64,000 nucleotides of DNA from Thermogutta terrifontis. Its GTDB lineage: Bacteria; Planctomycetota; Planctomycetia; Pirellulales; Thermoguttaceae. How positions within the stretch are numbered: position 1 is the stretch's first letter; each line of letters starts with the position of its first letter. Shown here piece after piece: positions 61,577 through 64,000 of this stretch. Under the pieces are notes generated by a model. The model made no database searches and was not told the DNA's origin. It saw only the letters and a program-made list of their open reading frames with translations. Made by a program: the position numbers and the translations under genes. The stretch spans positions 3,555,206 through 3,619,205 of the forward strand of contig NZ_CP018477.1 of assembly GCF_002277955.1 (NCBI RefSeq). Reading direction: 5' to 3'.

Positions 61577-64000
61577 TCAGACATCCAGTTTCATGAAGGA
61601 TCTGACAAAGCAGTACGACCCCAAGGTGGCCGAATCACGGTGGTATCCTTTTTGGGAGTCGCGCGGGTATTTTCATGCTGATCCGGATCCCAGTCGCACG
61701 CCCTATACCATCGTCATTCCGCCACCGAACGTTACTGGTGCACTTCATCTCGGCCATGCCCTCAACAATACACTTCAAGATATTCTCATTCGCATGAAGC
61801 GGATGCAGGGTTTTAATGCCCTGTGGATTCCCGGGACCGACCATGCGGGAATTGCCACCCAGGCGGTTGTGGAGCGTCGGCTTCTGGCCGAAGAAGGCAA
61901 GACGCGCCACGACGTGGGGCGGGAAGGACTGGTGGCGAGAATTTGGGCCTGGAAGGACGCCTACGAAAAAAGGATCCTGGATCAGCTCAAGCGGATGGGC
62001 TGCAGTTGTGATTGGCGGCGGACACGTTTTACCCTCGATCCCATTTGTGCGCGGGCGGTACGCCATACCTTCTTCCGCCTCTTTCGGGATGGACTCATCT
62101 ATCGGGGGCGACGCCTGGTGAATTGGGATACGCTTTTGCAGACGGCCGTTGCTGACGACGAAGTGTTCCACGAGCCGGTGCCCGGCCATTTCTGGTATTT
62201 CCGGTATCCCGTCATTGATCCTCAACCCGGCGAGCCGCAATATGTGACGGTGGCGACGACCCGACCCGAAACAATGCTCGGCGACACCGCGGTGGCCGTC
62301 CATCCCGATCCAGAAGCGGCCCTGGATAAGGCTGAGCGCGAGTTGCGGAAGCGGCTTAGCACGGCCGGTGAAAAGGAGCGCATCGAGCTGGAACGTGAAC
62401 TGGAGGATCTGCGAAAGCGGCGGCAGACACTCCTGCCCACACTCCTCAAATTGCGAGATATGGCCCGAGCGGGCCGAAAAGTGCTGCTCCCCCTGCAGAA
62501 CCGTCCGATTCCGCTCATCACCGATATTTGGGCCAAACCGGAAATGGGAACCGGTTGCGTGAAGATCACTCCCGCTCACGATCCCAACGACTACGAAGTG
62601 GCGCTGCGGCACAATTTGCCGATGATCAATATCCTCAACCTCGACGGGACGCTCAACGAAAACGCGGGCGCTTACAAGGGGCAGACAATCATGGAGGCCC
62701 GACAGAACGTGGTGGCGGACCTGGAGAAGCTCGGACTGGTTGAAAAGGTCGAAGAGCGGATCATCGACCTGGCCCACTCAGATCGGTCCAAGACCCCGAT
62801 CGAACCCCTGCTCACCGATCAGTGGTTCGTGAAGATGGAACGCCTGGCCCAGATGGCCATGGATGCGGTCATCGAGGGGCGGGTCCGGATAATTCCACCC
62901 CGCTACGCGAAAACATATCTCGACTGGCTCAGTGAAAAGCGGGACTGGCCGATAAGCCGGCAACTCTGGTGGGGCCATCAGATCCCTATCTGGTACTGCG
63001 ATACCGCCACCGAGAAAGAGTTGGAGGCCGCATTCGCGGGACGGGATGACGTGGTATGGCGCTGGGATGAGGAACATCGCCAGTGGCTTATCTGTGCCCT
63101 GGAAGATCTCCCTGCAGACGCTGTTCCCGGTCACACATTGCGTCGGGAGGAAGACGTACTGGACACGTGGTTCAGCTCCGCGCTGTGGCCGCACTCCACT
63201 CTCGGCTGGCCGGAAGATACGCCCGAGCTTCGCTATTTCTATCCCACGAACACGCTGGTGACCAGCCGAGACATCATCACGCTTTGGGTGGCGCGGATGG
63301 TGCTGGCCGGGCTTTACAACGTCGGAGAAGTTCCCTTCAGAGATGTGTACATTCACCCCAAAATCCTGGACGGTTACGGGGAAGGAATGTCCAAGTCCAA
63401 GGGGAATGGTGTTGATCCCGTGGACGTGATGGAAAAATTCGGGGCGGATGCGCTCCGCTACGGCCTGGCGTATCTGACCACGGAAACGCAGGACATCCGC
63501 ATGCCGGTGAGTTTCGAGTGCCCGCACTGCGGCCAGCTCATCGAGCAGACCCGCGAGAATAGAATTCTCCCGCGCATCACGTGCCCGCATTGTAAAAAAC
63601 CGTTCGCCACGCAATGGGCGGAAAAACCGGAGGACAAGGCCCTGCCGCGCGGCCCGGTCGTGAGTGAAAGGTTTGAACTGGCCCGCAATTTTTGTAACAA
63701 ACTGTGGAATGCGTCGCGGTTTGTCCTTCTCAACCTGGAAGGCTTTTCCCCGGGGACGGTGCGGCCAGACGAAATGTTGTTGGAAGATCGCTGGTTGCTG
63801 AGCCGCCTGGCGACGGTGGTCCAGCAGGTCACGGATCATCTGGAGAATTATCGCTTTTCGGATGCGGCGCGGACCCTCTACGATTTTGCCTGGGACGAAT
63901 TCTGCAGTTTCTATGTGGAAATGGTTAAGGTTCGGCTGCAAGCTGCGGAAAGCCGACCGCCGGCGCAGCGGCTGCTCGTCCACGGACTCGACACACTGCT
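61551..64000 (+). CDS. valS: Valyl-tRNA synthetase (truncated by window end)
   Basis: Open from ATG 61551 (AAGGTGG upstream) to the window edge: 816 residues of an expected 900-1000. It overlaps cimA by 26 bases, so the two genes are probably co-translated. The HIGH motif is HLGH at residues 66-69, in PPPNVTGALHLGHALNNT. The editing domain carries a coiled insertion (AELERELEDLRKRRQTL-like, residues 245-295). The catalytic domain ends with GMSKS at residues 612-616, with Gly in place of the first Lys of KMSKS. Unusually, a zinc ribbon follows before the anticodon-binding domain: Cys657, Cys660, Cys678 and Cys681. LARNFCNKLWNASRF then starts the helical anticodon domain. It charges tRNA-Val with valine. 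Co-location with cimA suggests shared control by amino-acid supply. Confidence 0.92.
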   Translation, partial: MSEQAANGNQTSSFMKDLTKQYDPKVAESRWYPFWESRGYFHADPDPSRTPYTIVIPPPNVTGALHLGHALNNTLQDILIRMKRMQGFNALWIPGTDHAGIATQAVVERRLLAEEGKTRHDVGREGLVARIWAWKDAYEKRILDQLKRMGCSCDWRRTRFTLDPICARAVRHTFFRLFRDGLIYRGRRLVNWDTLLQTAVADDEVFHEPVPGHFWYFRYPVIDPQPGEPQYVTVATTRPETMLGDTAVAVHPDPEAALDKAERELRKRLSTAGEKERIELERELEDLRKRRQTLLPTLLKLRDMARAGRKVLLPLQNRPIPLITDIWAKPEMGTGCVKITPAHDPNDYEVALRHNLPMINILNLDGTLNENAGAYKGQTIMEARQNVVADLEKLGLVEKVEERIIDLAHSDRSKTPIEPLLTDQWFVKMERLAQMAMDAVIEGRVRIIPPRYAKTYLDWLSEKRDWPISRQLWWGHQIPIWYCDTATEKELEAAFAGRDDVVWRWDEEHRQWLICALEDLPADAVPGHTLRREEDVLDTWFSSALWPHSTLGWPEDTPELRYFYPTNTLVTSRDIITLWVARMVLAGLYNVGEVPFRDVYIHPKILDGYGEGMSKSKGNGVDPVDVMEKFGADALRYGLAYLTTETQDIRMPVSFECPHCGQLIEQTRENRILPRITCPHCKKPFATQWAEKPEDKALPRGPVVSERFELARNFCNKLWNASRFVLLNLEGFSPGTVRPDEMLLEDRWLLSRLATVVQQVTDHLENYRFSDAARTLYDFAWDEFCSFYVEMVKVRLQAAESRPPAQRLLVHGLDTL

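Overview
The window looks like a piece of a planctomycete chromosome, most probably a Pirellulales/Thermogutta-like bacterium. This is inferred from gene content and was not checked by search. The clues are: a giant alpha-2-macroglobulin-like protein with a TPR-like front end; a short ECF-type sigma factor; Tat-exported Gfo/Idh and TIM-barrel sugar proteins; cellulase-like glycosidases; a Glu-type PTPS paralogue, known from planctomycetes that lack FolB; TPR/ExbB/ExbD clusters; and long gene-free gaps. No rRNA, tRNA or CRISPR array was seen.

Layout. 1-8.5 kb: a gene tail with a strong terminator, rimI, a sigma factor, a FecCD/BtuCD-type ABC pair, an aldo/keto reductase, a DUF5060-like glycosidase and a SPOR-like envelope protein. 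9-20 kb: a divergent phosphoglycerate kinase homologue with its terminator, the 2083-residue alpha-2-macroglobulin and an exported protein of unknown function. 20-32 kb: a GT2 glycosyltransferase, a BshC-related protein, a hairpin-repeat array, a Gfo/Idh oxidoreductase, a second glycosidase, a beta-hydroxyacid dehydrogenase, a membrane metallophosphoesterase, DUF423 and HPF. 32-41 kb: a PTPS-III candidate, rlmI, then an island of two unusual genes (a PD-(D/E)XK-like membrane protein and a helical envelope protein) bracketed by two decayed IS630-family transposases, followed by an HD phosphohydrolase. 41-48 kb: a five-gene envelope cluster, TPR-TPR-ExbB-ExbD-ExbD, with a large inverted repeat inside it. 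48-58 kb: a Xer recombinase, an uncharacterised cytosolic protein, a transglutaminase-like protein, a PduO-type cobalamin adenosyltransferase and an amt-glnB-glnD nitrogen module. 58-64 kb: a PilZ protein, a TIM-barrel sugar isomerase, then an isoleucine-type attenuator followed by cimA and an overlapping, window-truncated valS.

The best-supported new observation is the cis-regulatory leader at 59627-59861. It has a promoter candidate, a 30-codon leader peptide ending in five Ile codons out of seven, an antiterminator pairing and a perfectly placed intrinsic terminator, all ahead of cimA-valS. It predicts that isoleucine supply controls citramalate synthase, and probably also valyl-tRNA synthetase. 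Other highlights are a dispersed hairpin family whose arms covary (three loci), the IS630-bracketed nuclease-like island, the ExxHGH PTPS paralogue and a PGK homologue that has lost part of its substrate loop.

Start codons were chosen by ribosome-binding site and domain boundary where upstream in-frame alternatives exist. Functions are assigned from motifs read by eye, without database searches.
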